Shown piece by piece: positions 25,149-33,006 of a stretch of DNA of 64,000 bases. Each line of letters starts with the position of its first letter. Within the stretch, counting starts at the first letter, position 1. The stretch is from Paraburkholderia sp041321145 (GTDB lineage: Bacteria > Pseudomonadota > Gammaproteobacteria > Burkholderiales > Burkholderiaceae): positions 310,001 through 374,000 of the forward strand of contig NZ_JBGGWA010000002.1 of NCBI RefSeq assembly GCF_041321145.1, given 5' to 3'. The notes below the pieces were generated by a model. It was not told the DNA's origin. It was given only the letters and a program-made list of their open reading frames with translations, and made no database searches. The position numbers and the translations under genes are program-made.

Positions 25149-26408
25149 TCATTGAGCGATCGCTGCGCCCTCTGGAATGTCCGCAAGTCGGGCCGCGGGC
25201 GACATGACGATGATCAGCGCCTGTACCAGGAAGGCCGCGGCCGCCGCGATGAGGCACGCCTCCATGCCCCAGCGCGCGCTGATCGCCGCGCCAAGCAATG
25301 CGCCCACCGGCCGCGCGCCATAGGTCGCGGTGTTGTTGAGCGCGGACACGCGGCCCATCATCCGTTCGGATGTAATCGCCTGACGCAGCGTGGTCGAGCC
25401 GACCACCCACAGGATCGGTCCGGCGCCGAGCAGGAAGAAGCTCAGCATCGCCAACCAGAACGACGGCTCGAAGATCGTCGCCACCATGACGAGCGAGGCG
25501 AGCAAACCGCACGAGGGGCCGATGGTCAGCACGCGCCCGAACGCGAGACGCCGCGCGATGGCCGGCGCGGCGAGCGCGCCGCACACCATGCCGATGCCGT
25601 AAGCGCCGAGCGTCACACCGACCATCGAAGCGCTCAGTCCCAACCGATGCACGGCGTACGGCACATACACCGCCTGCAGCACAAAGAAGCCTAGATTGAA
25701 GAAAACCGCAGTGGCGAGCATCGGGCGCAGCAGCGTGTCATGCAGCACGAAGCGCGTGCCGTCGCGCAGTTCCAGCAGAAAGTGACGCTGGGGCGCAGCC
25801 GCTCGCGGCGGTTCGCGCAGCCCCGCGAGCAACGCGACGGCCAGCGCCGACAGTGCAGCCGCGCAGCCATACGCCCACCCGGCGCCGATCCAGCCGACCA
25901 GCAATCCGCCGAGCGCCGGCCCCGCCGAATACGCGACGCTGCGCGCCAGTTCGAGCCGGCCATTCGCGTTGGCATAGGCCTCCCGCGGCACGAGCGAAGG
26001 CACCAGGGAAGGCGCCGCGACGTTGTAGGCCACCGTGCCGGTCGCGGCAATGAAGCCGAGCGCGGCGAGAAGCGGCAAGCTCAGCGTGTGCGTCGTCACA
26101 AGCAGCAGCACGCACAGCATCGCGACCACGCGCACGCTTTCGGCCAGCGTCATCAACGTGCGGCGCGAGCGGCGGTCGGCCCAGACGCCGAGCGGAATCG
26201 ACAGCAACAGGAATGGCAGTGTCTGTGCGGTTTGCAGCAGACCCGTGTCGCGCGCATTGGCGCCGAGCGCAAACACCGCGACGAGCGGTGCGGCGGCGAG
26301 ACTGACCTGCTCGGCGGATTGCGCGACCAGATTCGACCATGCGAGCCGCCGGAATGCGGCGGGCAGACGGATCGTGGATGAAGACGACGAAGAGGACGTG
26401 GCATGCAT
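25149..26408 (-). CDS. MFS transporter (EntS-like exporter type)
   Basis: A 419-residue, roughly twelve-helix major facilitator protein. The loop 2-3 motif is GVWADRRSRRTLM, and the N-terminal region (FRRLAWSNLVAQSAEQVSLAAAPLVAVFALGANARDTGLLQTAQTLPFLLLSIP) is typical of the MFS_3/EntS group of exporters. The substrate is unknown; drug or siderophore efflux would fit. The N-terminus has a poly-Ser stretch. AGGAG lies before ATG 26408. It is divergent from rsuA. Confidence 0.85.
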   Translation of the reverse strand: MHATSSSSSSSTIRLPAAFRRLAWSNLVAQSAEQVSLAAAPLVAVFALGANARDTGLLQTAQTLPFLLLSIPLGVWADRRSRRTLMTLAESVRVVAMLCVLLLVTTHTLSLPLLAALGFIAATGTVAYNVAAPSLVPSLVPREAYANANGRLELARSVAYSAGPALGGLLVGWIGAGWAYGCAAALSALAVALLAGLREPPRAAAPQRHFLLELRDGTRFVLHDTLLRPMLATAVFFNLGFFVLQAVYVPYAVHRLGLSASMVGVTLGAYGIGMVCGALAAPAIARRLAFGRVLTIGPSCGLLASLVMVATIFEPSFWLAMLSFFLLGAGPILWVVGSTTLRQAITSERMMGRVSALNNTATYGARPVGALLGAAISARWGMEACLIAAAAAFLVQALIIVMSPAARLADIPEGAAIAQ

Positions 26409-26502
26409 CGATGAGCTCCTGCGATGGGACGTGGGGAGACCATCGTGGCCGCTTCGGCGCTGCGCGGCGCTCCGCTTCTTGCGGTGTTATTCTTCGCTCG
26501 CC

Positions 26503-27213
26503 ATGAATCTCGAAAGCATCCTCTTCACCCAAGGTTTCGGCTCGCGCCGCCAATGCCGGGCATTGGTCGGCGACGGCCGCGTGAGCATCGGCGGCGCGGT
26601 GTGCATCGATGCCGACACCGATTTCCCAACCGACGACGACACCTTCTGCTTCAGCGTGGACGGAGCCGTCTGGCCATATCGCGAACGCGCCTATCTGCTG
26701 CTGAACAAGCCCGCCGGCTACGAATGTTCGCGCGACCCGCAGCATCATCTGAGCGTGTTCAGCCTGCTACCGCCGCAATTCGCCGAGCGCGGCGTGCAAT
26801 GCGTGGGCCGCCTCGATCAGGACACAACCGGCCTCCTGCTGCTCTCCGACGACGGCAAGTTCGTCCACATGTTCACGTCGCCGAAACGCAAAGTGCCGAA
26901 GCTGTACATCGCGACCACGCGCCATCCTCTCGACGACACGCAACTGAGCGCCCTGCGCGACGGTGTCTTGTTGCACGGCGAACCCAAGCCGATCGTCGCC
27001 GTCGACGCACAGGCGCGCGGTGAGCGCACGCTGGCACTCACCGTCATGGAGGGCAAATATCACCAGGTCAAACGGATGATCGCAGCGGCCGGCAACCGTT
27101 GCGAAGCGCTGCATCGCGAGCGGATCGGCGGACTCGCGTTGCCCGCCACGCTGGCCGTTGGCGCATGGCAGTGGCTCGACGAAACCGACCTCGGATCTTT
27201 ACGGAGCGGGTAA
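26503..27213 (+). CDS. rsuA: 16S rRNA pseudouridine synthase, RsuA family
   Basis: A 236-residue enzyme with an N-terminal S4-like RNA-binding domain (LFTQGFGSRRQCRALVGDGRVSIGG) and a catalytic domain. The latter has LLNKPAGYECSRDPQHHLSVFSLLP, the active-site GRLDQDTTGLLLLSDDG (Asp) and the late EGKYHQVKRMIAAAGNRCEALHR. By this pattern it should form pseudouridine 516 in 16S rRNA. ATG 26503 matches family length; the frame extends much further upstream without meaning. It is divergent from the MFS gene. Confidence 0.92.
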   Translation: MNLESILFTQGFGSRRQCRALVGDGRVSIGGAVCIDADTDFPTDDDTFCFSVDGAVWPYRERAYLLLNKPAGYECSRDPQHHLSVFSLLPPQFAERGVQCVGRLDQDTTGLLLLSDDGKFVHMFTSPKRKVPKLYIATTRHPLDDTQLSALRDGVLLHGEPKPIVAVDAQARGERTLALTVMEGKYHQVKRMIAAAGNRCEALHRERIGGLALPATLAVGAWQWLDETDLGSLRSG

Positions 27214-27381
27214 ACCGGTAGGGCCCTTTTAAAGCCTTGATGCATCGGGAGAACCATGTGGCCGCCCGCACACAAGCCCTGCGGGATGCTCCATTGCACG
27301 CTGCGGCGCAGCATGCTCTTCCTTACGACGCGCCCTATACTCGATTAAACAAAGACTACAAAGAGTTCAAGGAGGGGCGCC

Positions 27382-27570
27382 ATGGTCATCCACCACACCA
27401 TCGAAATCTCGCACCTGATGATTGCTTTCGTGTGCCTCGGGGTGGTCCTGGTCGGCGGACTGCTGGTCACGATGCGGCTGCGGCATAAATATCATCCGAA
27501 CCTGATCGGCGCACTGATTGGCGCGATGCTGTGTTTCCTCCTGCTGGAGGCGTTGCCGGCGCTAACTTGA
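27382..27570 (+). CDS. Small membrane protein of 62 residues, function unknown
   Basis: ATG 27382 has a near-perfect AAGGAGG site nine bases upstream. The protein (MVIHHTIEISHLMIAFVCLG...) has two hydrophobic helices at about 12-30 and 41-60 joined by a positively charged loop (RLRHKYHPN), so both ends should face the same side of the membrane. A possible -10 element TATACT lies at 27336-27341. No family was recognised. Confidence 0.6.
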   Translation: MVIHHTIEISHLMIAFVCLGVVLVGGLLVTMRLRHKYHPNLIGALIGAMLCFLLLEALPALT

Positions 27571-27596
27571 GCCGGCGAGGCGGCGCGTTTCCAATT

Positions 27597-28613
27597 TCAC
27601 ATCTCGCGCAAAAAATCCTCCACGCTCGGATACCGCAAGCGCACGCGCAATTCCTCTTTGAGGCGCCGGTTCACAAGCCGCCTCGATTCACGCATGAAGG
27701 ACAGCAAGGTCGGCTCGATCTGCCGCTCTGCTTGCGCGCGTGCGATGCGAGGCGCGTGCTCAAGTCCGAACGCATCGGCTACCACATCGAAGTATTCGCC
27801 CATTTTCAGCGACGTATCGTCGGACGCGTGAATCACGCGCCCCGGCCGCCCATGCGTGGCGAGACGCACGAGAATCGCGGCGAGGTCGTCGGCGTGGATG
27901 TGGTTGGTGTAGACGTCGTCAGCATCGATCAAGGCCGGCGTGCGCTTTTCAAGCCGCGCGAGCGGCAGACGATTGCCCGCGTAGATGCCCGGAATCCGCG
28001 CAATGCTTGCGGTGACCGCGCCGCGGGCGGTCGTTCGCCGCAATTGCCGCTCGGCCGAGACGCGGCGTTTGGCGCGTGCATTGGACGGCTGCGGCGCGCG
28101 TGTCTCGTCGATCCACGCGCCGCCGCAATCGCCGTAGACGCCCGTCGTGCTTGCGTAAACCAGCCTCACAGGCGCGTGTGAACCGGCAGTCCGCCGCACC
28201 CTGTCGGGTACAATATCGGCTGCTTCAGATTCCGCCCACGAGGCACGAACGCGGCGCAGCCGCCCCACCGGCGCCACCGCGCCGCGTGCGGCACGCAACG
28301 CCCGAGTGCGGCGCGCGCTCAGAGTAGCGAGCAAGGCACGGGTGCGGCGGTCGTCATCGCCGTTCTTTTGCGGCGGCGCGAGATGCAGTACCGTCGGCGC
28401 GAGGCCTGCAAGCCGTTTCAGGCTGCGGCGCGCGTCGAGGTCGCCGACCAGCGGCGTGACGCCAGCGGCGCGCAATTCGGCGCTGCGCCCGGCGTGACTG
28501 GTGAGCGCGAAGACATGCGCGCGTGGCAGCAACAGAGGCACGCAGCGCATGCCGACGTCGCCGCAACCTACGATCAACACGCGCGGCCGGCGGAAATTTC
28601 GTGTCGCTTTCAT
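27597..28613 (-). CDS. NAD(P)-binding SDR/epimerase-like protein (YeeZ type)
   Basis: A 338-residue extended short-chain dehydrogenase-like protein. The nucleotide loop is VLIVGCGDVG (Gly16, Gly18, Gly21), the YASTTGVYGDCGG block marks the active region, and later come RIPGIYAGNRLPL and NHIHADDLA. Compared with YeeZ-like relatives there is an Arg/Ala-rich stretch at about residues 95-148 with little expected structure. The exact substrate is unknown. It is divergent from the ferredoxin reductase gene. Confidence 0.82.
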   Translation of the reverse strand: MKATRNFRRPRVLIVGCGDVGMRCVPLLLPRAHVFALTSHAGRSAELRAAGVTPLVGDLDARRSLKRLAGLAPTVLHLAPPQKNGDDDRRTRALLATLSARRTRALRAARGAVAPVGRLRRVRASWAESEAADIVPDRVRRTAGSHAPVRLVYASTTGVYGDCGGAWIDETRAPQPSNARAKRRVSAERQLRRTTARGAVTASIARIPGIYAGNRLPLARLEKRTPALIDADDVYTNHIHADDLAAILVRLATHGRPGRVIHASDDTSLKMGEYFDVVADAFGLEHAPRIARAQAERQIEPTLLSFMRESRRLVNRRLKEELRVRLRYPSVEDFLREM

Positions 28614-28707
28614 GGTGGACGCATTGTAGCCGTCAAGCGCGGCAGGTACCGCACAGTGATACCGCGGGTCCGATAACGATTACCGACTTTTCGATTTCGA
28701 ACACTCT

Positions 28708-29739
28708 ATGGCATTTAACGTCACGCTCCGGCAAAGCGGCCGGCAGTTCCAGGTAGAACAGGACGAACCGGTCCTCACCGCCGCCTTGCGCCAGGGCATC
28801 GGCCTCCCGTACGGCTGCAAGAACGGCGCCTGCGGTTCGTGCAAAGGCACCGTGGTCAGCGGTCAGATCGAACAGCGTCAGCATTCGTCCTCCGCATTGT
28901 CGAACGACGAAAAGACGCGCGGCATGGCGCTCTTCTGCTGCGCGACGGCGTGCTCCGATCTCGAAGTGGATATCCGCGAAGTAGCCGGTGTTGGCGACGT
29001 ACAGGTCAAGAAGCTGCCATGCCGTGTGAACGCGATCGAGCGCAAGGCCGACGACGTCGTGGTACTGAAGCTGCAATTGCCCGCCAACGAACGTCTGCAA
29101 TATCTGGCCGGCCAATACCTCGAATTCATTCTGAAGGACGGCAAGCGCCGCAGCTATTCGATGGCGAACCCGCCGCACGCGGAAGGCCCGATCGAATTGC
29201 ACCTCCGTCACATGCCCGGCGGCGCTTTCACCGATCACGTGTTCAACACAATGAAAGAGCGCGACATCCTGCGCTTCGAAGCGCCGCTCGGCACGTTCTT
29301 CCTGCGCGAAGATTCGGACAAGCCGATCGTGCTGCTGGCCTCGGGCACCGGCTTCGCACCGCTGAAGGCGATCATTGAGCACGCGGTGTTCAAGAACCTG
29401 AACCGCCCGATGACGCTCTATTGGGGCGCGCGCCGCAAGAAGGACCTGTACCTGCTCGATCTGGCCGAGCAATGGGCTCGCGAGATTCCGAACTTCAAGT
29501 TCGTGCCGGTGCTGTCGGAACCGGACGCGGGCGACGCGTGGACGGGTCGCGTCGGCTTCGTGCATCGCGCGGTAATCGAGGACCTGCCAAATCTGTCGCC
29601 GTACCAGGTGTACGCGTGCGGCGCGCCGGTCATGGTCGAGTCGGCGCAACGCGATTTCACCCAGCATCATGGGCTGCCGGAAGACGAGTTCTACGCGGAT
29701 TCCTTCACAAGCGCGGCGGATCTGGCGAACGCGGTTTGA
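28708..29739 (+). CDS. 2Fe-2S ferredoxin-NAD(P)H reductase (CDP-6-deoxy-glucoseen reductase type)
   Basis: A 343-residue electron-transfer protein. The N-terminal plant-type ferredoxin has Cys37, Cys42 and Cys45 in YGCKNGACGSC plus a fourth at 77/78. A ferredoxin reductase module follows, with FAD motif RRSYSMAN, the NAD loop LLASGTGFAPLKAII and C-terminal VYACGAPVMVESA. Burkholderia homologues are labelled CDP-6-deoxy-delta-3,4-glucoseen reductase, but no sugar-deoxygenation genes lie nearby, so the true partner oxygenase or acceptor is unknown. It ends at a terminator hairpin. Confidence 0.85.
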   Translation: MAFNVTLRQSGRQFQVEQDEPVLTAALRQGIGLPYGCKNGACGSCKGTVVSGQIEQRQHSSSALSNDEKTRGMALFCCATACSDLEVDIREVAGVGDVQVKKLPCRVNAIERKADDVVVLKLQLPANERLQYLAGQYLEFILKDGKRRSYSMANPPHAEGPIELHLRHMPGGAFTDHVFNTMKERDILRFEAPLGTFFLREDSDKPIVLLASGTGFAPLKAIIEHAVFKNLNRPMTLYWGARRKKDLYLLDLAEQWAREIPNFKFVPVLSEPDAGDAWTGRVGFVHRAVIEDLPNLSPYQVYACGAPVMVESAQRDFTQHHGLPEDEFYADSFTSAADLANAV

Positions 29740-29756
29740 GGGAATTTCAGCAATAA

Positions 29757-29787
29757 ACGGCCCGATCGGAACATCGATCGGGGCCGT
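29757..29787 (+). terminator. Hairpin after the ferredoxin reductase gene
   Basis: ACGGCCCGATCG, loop GAACAT, CGATCGGGGCCGT: a 12-bp stem 18 bp past the stop. Only a short T/C-rich tail follows, so termination may be imperfect. Confidence 0.6.
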
Positions 29788-29803
29788 CTGCAGCGACGTG
29801 TCA

Positions 29804-29839
29804 GCGCCAAGGCGGATGCACAAAAATCCGCCTTGGCGC
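29804..29839. repeat. Second strong inverted repeat before the argD leader
   Basis: GCGCCAAGGCGGAT and ATCCGCCTTGGCGC form a perfect 14-bp stem around GCACAAAA. No T tract follows on either strand. It sits just upstream of the predicted leader promoter. Confidence 0.75.
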
Positions 29840-29859
29840 GAATCCGTGCAAATTCATGG

Positions 29860-29889
29860 TTTACACCGGCGCTTTCCTTGTCGTATTCT
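29860..29889 (+). promoter_or_regulatory. Predicted promoter of the argD leader transcript
   Basis: -35 TTTACA (29860-29865), 18-bp spacer, -10 TATTCT (29884-29889). The expected transcription start is near 29896, essentially at the ATG of the leader peptide (29897). Confidence 0.55.
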
Positions 29890-29896
29890 TTCGCGC

Positions 29897-29947
29897 ATGA
29901 ACCGCATCCAGTCCGAACTCCGACGTCGCCGCTCGCCGCTCCCTTAG
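29897..29947 (+). CDS. Arginine-rich leader peptide of argD (predicted attenuator peptide)
   Basis: A 16-codon ORF encoding MNRIQSELRRRRSPLP. Arg codons are CGC at position 3 and CGA-CGT-CGC-CGC at 9-12 (29921-29932). The TAG stop is at 29945-29947. There is no ribosome site upstream, but the predicted promoter would start the transcript almost at the ATG, so leaderless translation is possible. The ORF is followed by mutually exclusive antiterminator and terminator structures and then argD. By analogy with trp/his/leu leaders, slow decoding at the Arg run under arginine shortage would favour read-through. Inferred from sequence only. Confidence 0.65.
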   Translation: MNRIQSELRRRRSPLP

Positions 29948-29951
29948 GGAC

Positions 29952-30035
29952 GCCGCTGGCTTCGTCACGGATTCGCGCCGCACAAAGGCGCAAGCAGTTC
30001 GAATCATGAAAGCCACGGCATGCCGTGGCTTTTTT
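29952..30035 (+). promoter_or_regulatory. Transcription attenuator ahead of argD
   Basis: The terminator is AGCCACGGCA/TGCCGTGGCT (30011-30030) followed by six T (30030-30035). The alternative fold pairs GCCGCTGGCT (29952-29961) with the left terminator arm AGCCACGGC (30011-30019), leaving one bulged C. A ribosome stalled on the Arg codons (29921-29932) leaves 29952-29961 free, so the antiterminator forms. A ribosome at the stop codon (29945) covers it, so the terminator forms. An intervening hairpin GATTCG...CGAATC (29970-30005), with an inner GCGCC/GGCGC, would help bring the arms together. Confidence 0.65.
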
Positions 30036-30123
30036 GTTTGCTTTTTTGTTTTTCCCCGACCCCTGTTTCCTGTTTGGCCGACCGTTCATTAACCCTTCAC
30101 CCTGCTGTCTGGAGCCTGCCGTC

Positions 30124-31308
30124 ATGAATTTCAATGAGTATCCGATCGAGTCGCTGATGTACATCACGAACCGGCCCGAAGTCGTTTTCACGCACGGCAA
30201 GGGCTCGTGGCTCTACGACAACACCGGCAAGCGATATCTGGACTTCATCCAGGGCTGGGCGGTCAACAGCCTCGGCCATTGCAACGACGGCATGATCGAA
30301 GCGCTGAACAAGCAGGCTCAACTGCTGCTCAATCCGTCGCCGGCGTTCTACAACGGCCCGATGGCACAACTCGCCGGCCTGCTCACGCAGCACAGCTGCT
30401 TCGACAAGGTATTCTTCGCGAACAGCGGCGCCGAAGCCAACGAAGGCGCGATCAAACTCGCGCGCAAGTGGGGCAAGAAGTTCAAGGACGGCGCGTTCGA
30501 AATCATCACGTTCGATCACAGCTTCCACGGCCGCACGCTCGCCACCATGTCGGCAAGCGGCAAGCCGGGTTGGGACACCATCTACGCACCGCAAGTGCCG
30601 GGCTTTCCGAAGGCGGACCTGAACGACATCGCGTCGGTTGAAAAGCTCATCAACGCGAAGACGGTCGCGGTGATGCTCGAACCGATCCAGGGCGAAGGCG
30701 GCGTGATTCCGGCCACGCGCGAATTCATGCAGCAACTGCGCGCGCTGACCAAACAGCACAACCTGCTCCTGATCGTCGACGAAGTGCAGAGCGGCTGCGG
30801 CCGCGCCGGCACATTGTTCGCGTATGAGCTGTCGGGCATCGAGCCGGACATCATGACACTCGGCAAGGGCATCGGCGGCGGCGTACCGCTCGCGGCGCTG
30901 CTCTCGAAAGCGGAAATCGCCGTGTTCGAACCGGGCGATCAGGGCGGCACGTACAACGGCAATCCGCTGATGACCGCGGTGGGCTACTCGGTGATCTCGC
31001 AACTGACCGCGCCGGGCTTCCTCGAGGGCGTGCGCGCACGCGGCGAGTATCTGCGCGCCAGGTTGCTGGAGTTGTCGGAAGAACGCGGCTTCGAGGGCGA
31101 ACGGGGTGAAGGTCTGCTGCGCGCGCTGCTGCTCGGCAAGGACATCGGCAACCAGATCGTCGAGAAGGCTCGTGTGATGCAGCCCGACGGCCTGCTGCTG
31201 AACGCCGCGCGTCCGAACCTGCTGCGCTTCATGCCGGCGCTGAATGTCACGAACGAAGAAATCGACCAGATGATGGCGATGCTGCGTTCGATTCTCGACA
31301 CGCTGTAA
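30124..31308 (+). CDS. argD: Acetylornithine aminotransferase ArgD
   Basis: A 394-residue class III PLP aminotransferase that converts N-acetylglutamate semialdehyde to N-acetylornithine in arginine synthesis; such enzymes can also act on succinyl-diaminopimelate. Features are FANSGAEANEGAIKLAR, FHGRTL, the LEPIQGEGG block, IVDEVQSGCGRAGT, and the PLP lysine Lys248 in LGKGIGGGVP. ATG 30124 (MNFNEYPIESLMY) has GGAG nine bases upstream; the longer frame begins inside the attenuator and is not used. Its 5' leader carries the Arg-codon attenuator, which fits feedback by the pathway end product. Confidence 0.92.
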   Translation: MNFNEYPIESLMYITNRPEVVFTHGKGSWLYDNTGKRYLDFIQGWAVNSLGHCNDGMIEALNKQAQLLLNPSPAFYNGPMAQLAGLLTQHSCFDKVFFANSGAEANEGAIKLARKWGKKFKDGAFEIITFDHSFHGRTLATMSASGKPGWDTIYAPQVPGFPKADLNDIASVEKLINAKTVAVMLEPIQGEGGVIPATREFMQQLRALTKQHNLLLIVDEVQSGCGRAGTLFAYELSGIEPDIMTLGKGIGGGVPLAALLSKAEIAVFEPGDQGGTYNGNPLMTAVGYSVISQLTAPGFLEGVRARGEYLRARLLELSEERGFEGERGEGLLRALLLGKDIGNQIVEKARVMQPDGLLLNAARPNLLRFMPALNVTNEEIDQMMAMLRSILDTL

Positions 31309-31326
31309 TCCGGCAGGACAGCGCGT

Positions 31327-31398
31327 ATGACGACGACTGCAACGTTATCGATCCGCCGCTTCGACGCGAGCGACACCGCGACGCAGGCAGCCGTTTGA
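31327..31398 (+). pseudogene. Possible 5' remnant of a GNAT acetyltransferase gene
   Basis: A 23-codon ORF 18 bp after argD encodes MTTTATLSIRRFDASDTATQ followed by AAV and a stop. The IRRFDASD segment looks like the first strand of a GNAT acetyltransferase (compare YpeA-like starts). The remaining domain is absent and a terminator follows 5 bp later. It may be the stub left by a deletion, or a coincidental short ORF. Confidence 0.35.
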
Positions 31399-31402
31399 AT
31401 AG

Positions 31403-31440
31403 AAAAAGGCAGCATGCGGGATACGCATGCTGCCTTTTTT
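31403..31440. terminator. Bidirectional terminator between argD and livF
   Basis: AAAAAGGCAGCATGCG, loop GGATA, CGCATGCTGCCTTTTTT: a stem of about 11 bp with A and T runs on both sides, between convergent units. Confidence 0.92.
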
Positions 31441-31478
31441 ACGCACTAAAGCAAACTGAGTCTGGGTTATTCACCCAC

Positions 31479-32195
31479 TCATTCGCCCAGGTAAGCCGCC
31501 CGCACCTTCGGATCATCGAGCATCTGCTTCGCGTCGCCGGACATCGTGACCAGACCCGAGTCCATCACGTAGCCGCGGTTCGCCGCCTGCAACGCGAGAC
31601 GCGCATTCTGCTCGACCAGCAACACGGTCATGCCCTCGCCCGAGATCGCCCGCACCACTTCGAAGATCTTCTCGACCATGATCGGCGACAGACCCATCGA
31701 CGGCTCATCCAGCAACAACAGCTTCGGCTTGCTGATGATCGCGCGCGCCATCGCCAGCATCTGCTGTTCGCCGCCCGACAACGTGCCCGCGTATTGCGTC
31801 GCCCGTTCCTTCAGGCGCGGGAAGAAGCCGAACATGCGATCGACGTCCTTCTTGATGCCATCCGTGTCGTCACGCAGATAAGCGCCCATCTGCATGTTCT
31901 CGATAATCGACATGCGCGAGAAAATGCCGCGGCCTTCCGGCACCATCGCGAGACCGCGCTTGAGCAACTCGTGCGCCGGGATGCCCTTGATCGACTGGCC
32001 CATGTACTCGATGTCGCCTGCCGCGTACGGCTTCAGACCCGTGATCGTCTTCATCGTCGTGGTCTTGCCCGCGCCGTTCGCGCCGATCAGCGTGACGAGC
32101 TCGCCCTGCGCGACTTCGAGGTCGATACCCTTGACTGCCTGGATGCCGCCGTAATTGACCTGCAGGCCCTTGATTTTCAACATTGCCGTTGCCAT
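31479..32195 (-). CDS. livF: Branched-chain amino-acid ABC transporter ATPase LivF
   Basis: A 238-residue ABC ATPase: Walker A GANGAGKTTTMK, LivF-type MVPEGRGIFSRMSIIENMQMGAY, signature LSGGEQQ, Walker B LLLLDEPSMGLSP. It is the last gene of livKHMGF and overlaps the livG stop by one base (TAATG). With LivG it powers uptake of Leu/Ile/Val through LivH/LivM. ATG 32195 (MATAMLKIKG) was chosen over a longer upstream frame. Confidence 0.95.
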   Translation of the reverse strand: MATAMLKIKGLQVNYGGIQAVKGIDLEVAQGELVTLIGANGAGKTTTMKTITGLKPYAAGDIEYMGQSIKGIPAHELLKRGLAMVPEGRGIFSRMSIIENMQMGAYLRDDTDGIKKDVDRMFGFFPRLKERATQYAGTLSGGEQQMLAMARAIISKPKLLLLDEPSMGLSPIMVEKIFEVVRAISGEGMTVLLVEQNARLALQAANRGYVMDSGLVTMSGDAKQMLDDPKVRAAYLGE

Positions 32196-32995
32196 TAGTG
32201 GACCCCCGCACCCAGATAAGCTTCGATCACCTTCGGATCCTTCTGCACGTCTGACGGCAGACCTTGCGCAATCACCTTGCCGTAGTCGAGCACCGTCATC
32301 TGGTTGCACAGACCCATCACGAGTTTCACGTCGTGCTCGATCAGCAGGATCGTCTTGCCGTCGCTGCGGATCTTGTCCAGCAACTTGGTCAGCTCGACCT
32401 TTTCCGTTGCGTTCATGCCGGCAGCCGGTTCGTCCAGCGCGAGCAGCTTCGGGTCGGTCGCCAAGGCACGGGCGATTTCCAGACGGCGCTGGTGACCGTA
32501 CGACAGGTTGCGCGACGTGTAGTCCGCATACTGCGCAATGCCGACGTACTCCAGCAGTTCGACCGCGCGCTCCTTGATCTCGCGCTCTTCCTTACGCTCG
32601 GACGGCGTCTGGAATACCGCGCCCAACAGACCATGCTTGGTGCGCACGTGGCGCCCGACCATCACGTTTTCCAGCGCGGTCATGCCGCCGAACAGACGAA
32701 TGTTCTGGAACGTACGGGCAATACCCGCCTTCGCCACCTGGTAGACGGCGGTCGGCGTGTATTCCGTGCCGTCGAGCTTGAACTCGCCCGAATCCGGCGT
32801 GTACAGACCCGTGATCACGTTGAAGAAGGTCGTCTTGCCGGCGCCGTTCGGACCGATCAGGCCGTAAATCTGGCCCGACTTGATCTGCAGACCGACTTCG
32901 GAGAGAGCCTGCAAGCCGCCGAAGCGCTTGTTCACGCCCTTCACCGACAGGCGGATCTGATCGCTGCCCACACTGTTGTTCACGTTATCGCTCAT
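32195..32995 (-). CDS. livG: Branched-chain amino-acid ABC transporter ATPase LivG
   Basis: A 266-residue ATPase with Walker A GPNGAGKTTFFN, the LivG-specific long insert between the NIRLFGGMTALENVMVG block and the signature (NLSYGHQRRLEIARAL), and Walker B LLALDEPAAGMNATE. AGGAGA lies just before ATG 32995. It is separated from livM by a 106-bp gap that contains repeats. Confidence 0.95.
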   Translation of the reverse strand: MSDNVNNSVGSDQIRLSVKGVNKRFGGLQALSEVGLQIKSGQIYGLIGPNGAGKTTFFNVITGLYTPDSGEFKLDGTEYTPTAVYQVAKAGIARTFQNIRLFGGMTALENVMVGRHVRTKHGLLGAVFQTPSERKEEREIKERAVELLEYVGIAQYADYTSRNLSYGHQRRLEIARALATDPKLLALDEPAAGMNATEKVELTKLLDKIRSDGKTILLIEHDVKLVMGLCNQMTVLDYGKVIAQGLPSDVQKDPKVIEAYLGAGVH

Positions 32996-33006
32996 ATGAT
33001 TTCTCC

